A stretch of 64,000 nucleotides of DNA from contig CAIKBL010000007.1 of the NCBI GenBank assembly GCA_903825645.1, forward strand, positions 50,519 through 114,518, written 5' to 3'. Position numbers and translations under genes: made by a program. Under the pieces are notes generated by a model. The model was not told the DNA's origin. It worked only from the letters and a program-made list of their open reading frames with translations, and did not search any database. Shown here piece after piece: positions 63,557 to 64,000 of the stretch; within the stretch, counting starts at the first letter, position 1; each line of letters starts with the position of its first letter. This DNA comes from an uncultured Pseudomonadota bacterium. Its GTDB lineage: Bacteria; Pseudomonadota; Gammaproteobacteria; Ga0077536.

Positions 63557-63618
63557 CGGTACAGGGCGAAGCGTTAGGGTTGACGCGCGGATTCGGTTAT
63601 CATGCCGCCCGTCCTTTA

Positions 63619-63694
<76 letters not shown>

Positions 63695-63700
63695 CACTAG

Positions 63701-63725
63701 ACCCGCATTCCGGCGGGTTTTTTTA
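63701..63725 (+). terminator. rho-independent terminator after tRNA-Thr
   Basis: ACCCGC (63701-63706) and GCGGGT (63713-63718) form a 6-bp GC-rich stem with a 6-base loop, followed by a run of seven T. This is a clear intrinsic terminator for the tRNA transcript. Confidence 0.92.
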
Positions 63726-63859
63726 TGCCTAAACTCCAATAAAAAAAACAGATAGCGACGGCCATGGATGCCGAGCGATTGAGCGACAGTTTTTCAGCGG
63801 GCAAGAATGACCGGTGACGGACTTTTCTTAGCCATTCAAAGTCAATCACTTAGCGTTAT

Positions 63860-64000
63860 TTAACGGGGGTTTTTAGCGCGGGAGCTCTGGTCGAGAACAG
63901 CTTCAGCGGCTTCGTCAGAAATACCCTGTAGAAATTGTGTAAAGACAACTTTACAAATGAGGGGCGATTTGTAGGGGGTTTTTCTTATAAATTTTACACG
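63860..64000 (-). CDS. possible C-terminal end of an unidentified protein
   Basis: On the minus strand a frame open from the window edge ends with TAA at 63860-63862 and would encode a C-terminus such as FTQFLQGISDEAAEAVLDQS. A second frame, ending at 63856-63858, is also open, so coding cannot be decided. No family is recognised and the stretch is only 46 codons. It is reported because it may be the 3' end of a real neighbour. Confidence 0.2.
   Translation of the reverse strand, partial: RVKFIRKTPYKSPLICKVVFTQFLQGISDEAAEAVLDQSSRAKNPR
63938..63955. promoter_or_regulatory. TGTAAA-N6-TTTACA palindrome (TyrR-box-like)
   Basis: tgtaaaGACAACtttaca is an exact match to the TyrR box consensus TGTAAA-N6-TTTACA and also forms a 7-bp hairpin. 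No aromatic amino-acid gene is visible next to it inside the window, and it may lie in a coding region, so its role is uncertain. Confidence 0.3.

Larger units (their letters stand above)
63695..64000. other. right-hand end of the window, downstream of tRNA-Thr
   Basis: After the tRNA terminator (63701-63725) there is an AT-richer stretch with no confident gene. It contains a TGTAAA-N6-TTTACA palindrome (63938-63955) and the ten-mer GGGGGTTTTT twice (63865-63874 and 63974-63983). Two minus-strand frames stay open to the window edge, one of which could be the end of a gene (see that entry). Confidence 0.5.

Overview
The window is a chromosomal segment of a Gram-negative, ubiquinone- and hopanoid-making proteobacterium, most likely a gammaproteobacterium of uncertain order. 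The evidence is conserved synteny: lgt-thyA-folA, lptD-surA-pdxA-ksgA, apbC divergent from metG, mutS-fdxA, prmB-aroC, rplU-rpmA-obgE-proB, and rpsT divergent from murJ-ribF-lspA-ispH. Outer-membrane functions (LptD, SurA, MlaA, Mpl) and UbiK/IspB agree. I see no CRISPR array, insertion sequence, integrase or prophage; coding density is high and almost every gene belongs to a known family.

Layout. 1-0.55 kb: 5' part of a cytochrome P450 gene running off the left edge. 0.8-4.5 kb: lgt-thyA-folA, then apaGH and ubiK on the minus strand. 4.6-6.9 kb: nitrogen module glnK and amtB, each with a good sigma-54 promoter, plus an NtrC-like site. 7.0-12.6 kb: the most accessory-looking block, all minus strand: a CDGSH iron-sulfur protein, a Baeyer-Villiger monooxygenase, a XoxJ-like/cytochrome c fusion, and a PQQ alcohol dehydrogenase carrying the extra Asp of lanthanide enzymes. 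13.1-20.0 kb: aroE, an AT-rich patch with DnaA boxes, then ksgA-pdxA-surA-lptD. 20.5-31.4 kb: Lon-N protein, mpl, ispG, orphan response regulator, msrB, TusA-like protein, dcd, apbC, metG, a five-cluster RnfB/RnfC-like ferredoxin, nth, DUF1841. 31.6-34.0 kb: a signalling cassette of anti-sigma kinase and STAS antagonist facing an FHA protein and a PP2C phosphatase. 34.4-45.2 kb: fdxA, mutS, TPR lipoprotein, htpG (clear heat-shock promoter), prmB, aroC, glcE, glcF. 45.2-54.1 kb: mlaA and hopanoid genes hpnM, hpnB, hpnH, hpnA, hpnG and a squalene synthase, with dxs inserted in opposite orientation. 54.2-63.7 kb: tRNA-Pro, ispB, rplU-rpmA-obgE-proB, rpsT, murJ, ribF, lspA, ispH, an Irr-like Fur regulator and tRNA-Thr.

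How it fits together. Dxs, IspG and IspH (MEP pathway) feed IspB (quinone tail) and squalene synthase/HpnH/A/G/B/M (hopanoids). The PQQ dehydrogenase would pass electrons to the cytochrome domain of its fused partner in the periplasm, and the adjacent monooxygenase suggests oxidation of a ketone and an alcohol in one route (inference). The most unusual protein architectures are the periplasmic-binding/cytochrome c fusion (9602-10858) and the anchorless RnfB/RnfC ferredoxin fusion (29427-30311). No wholly unknown multi-gene system is proven here; the 7.0-12.6 kb block and the 31.6-34.0 kb signalling cassette are the best candidates for something not yet described.
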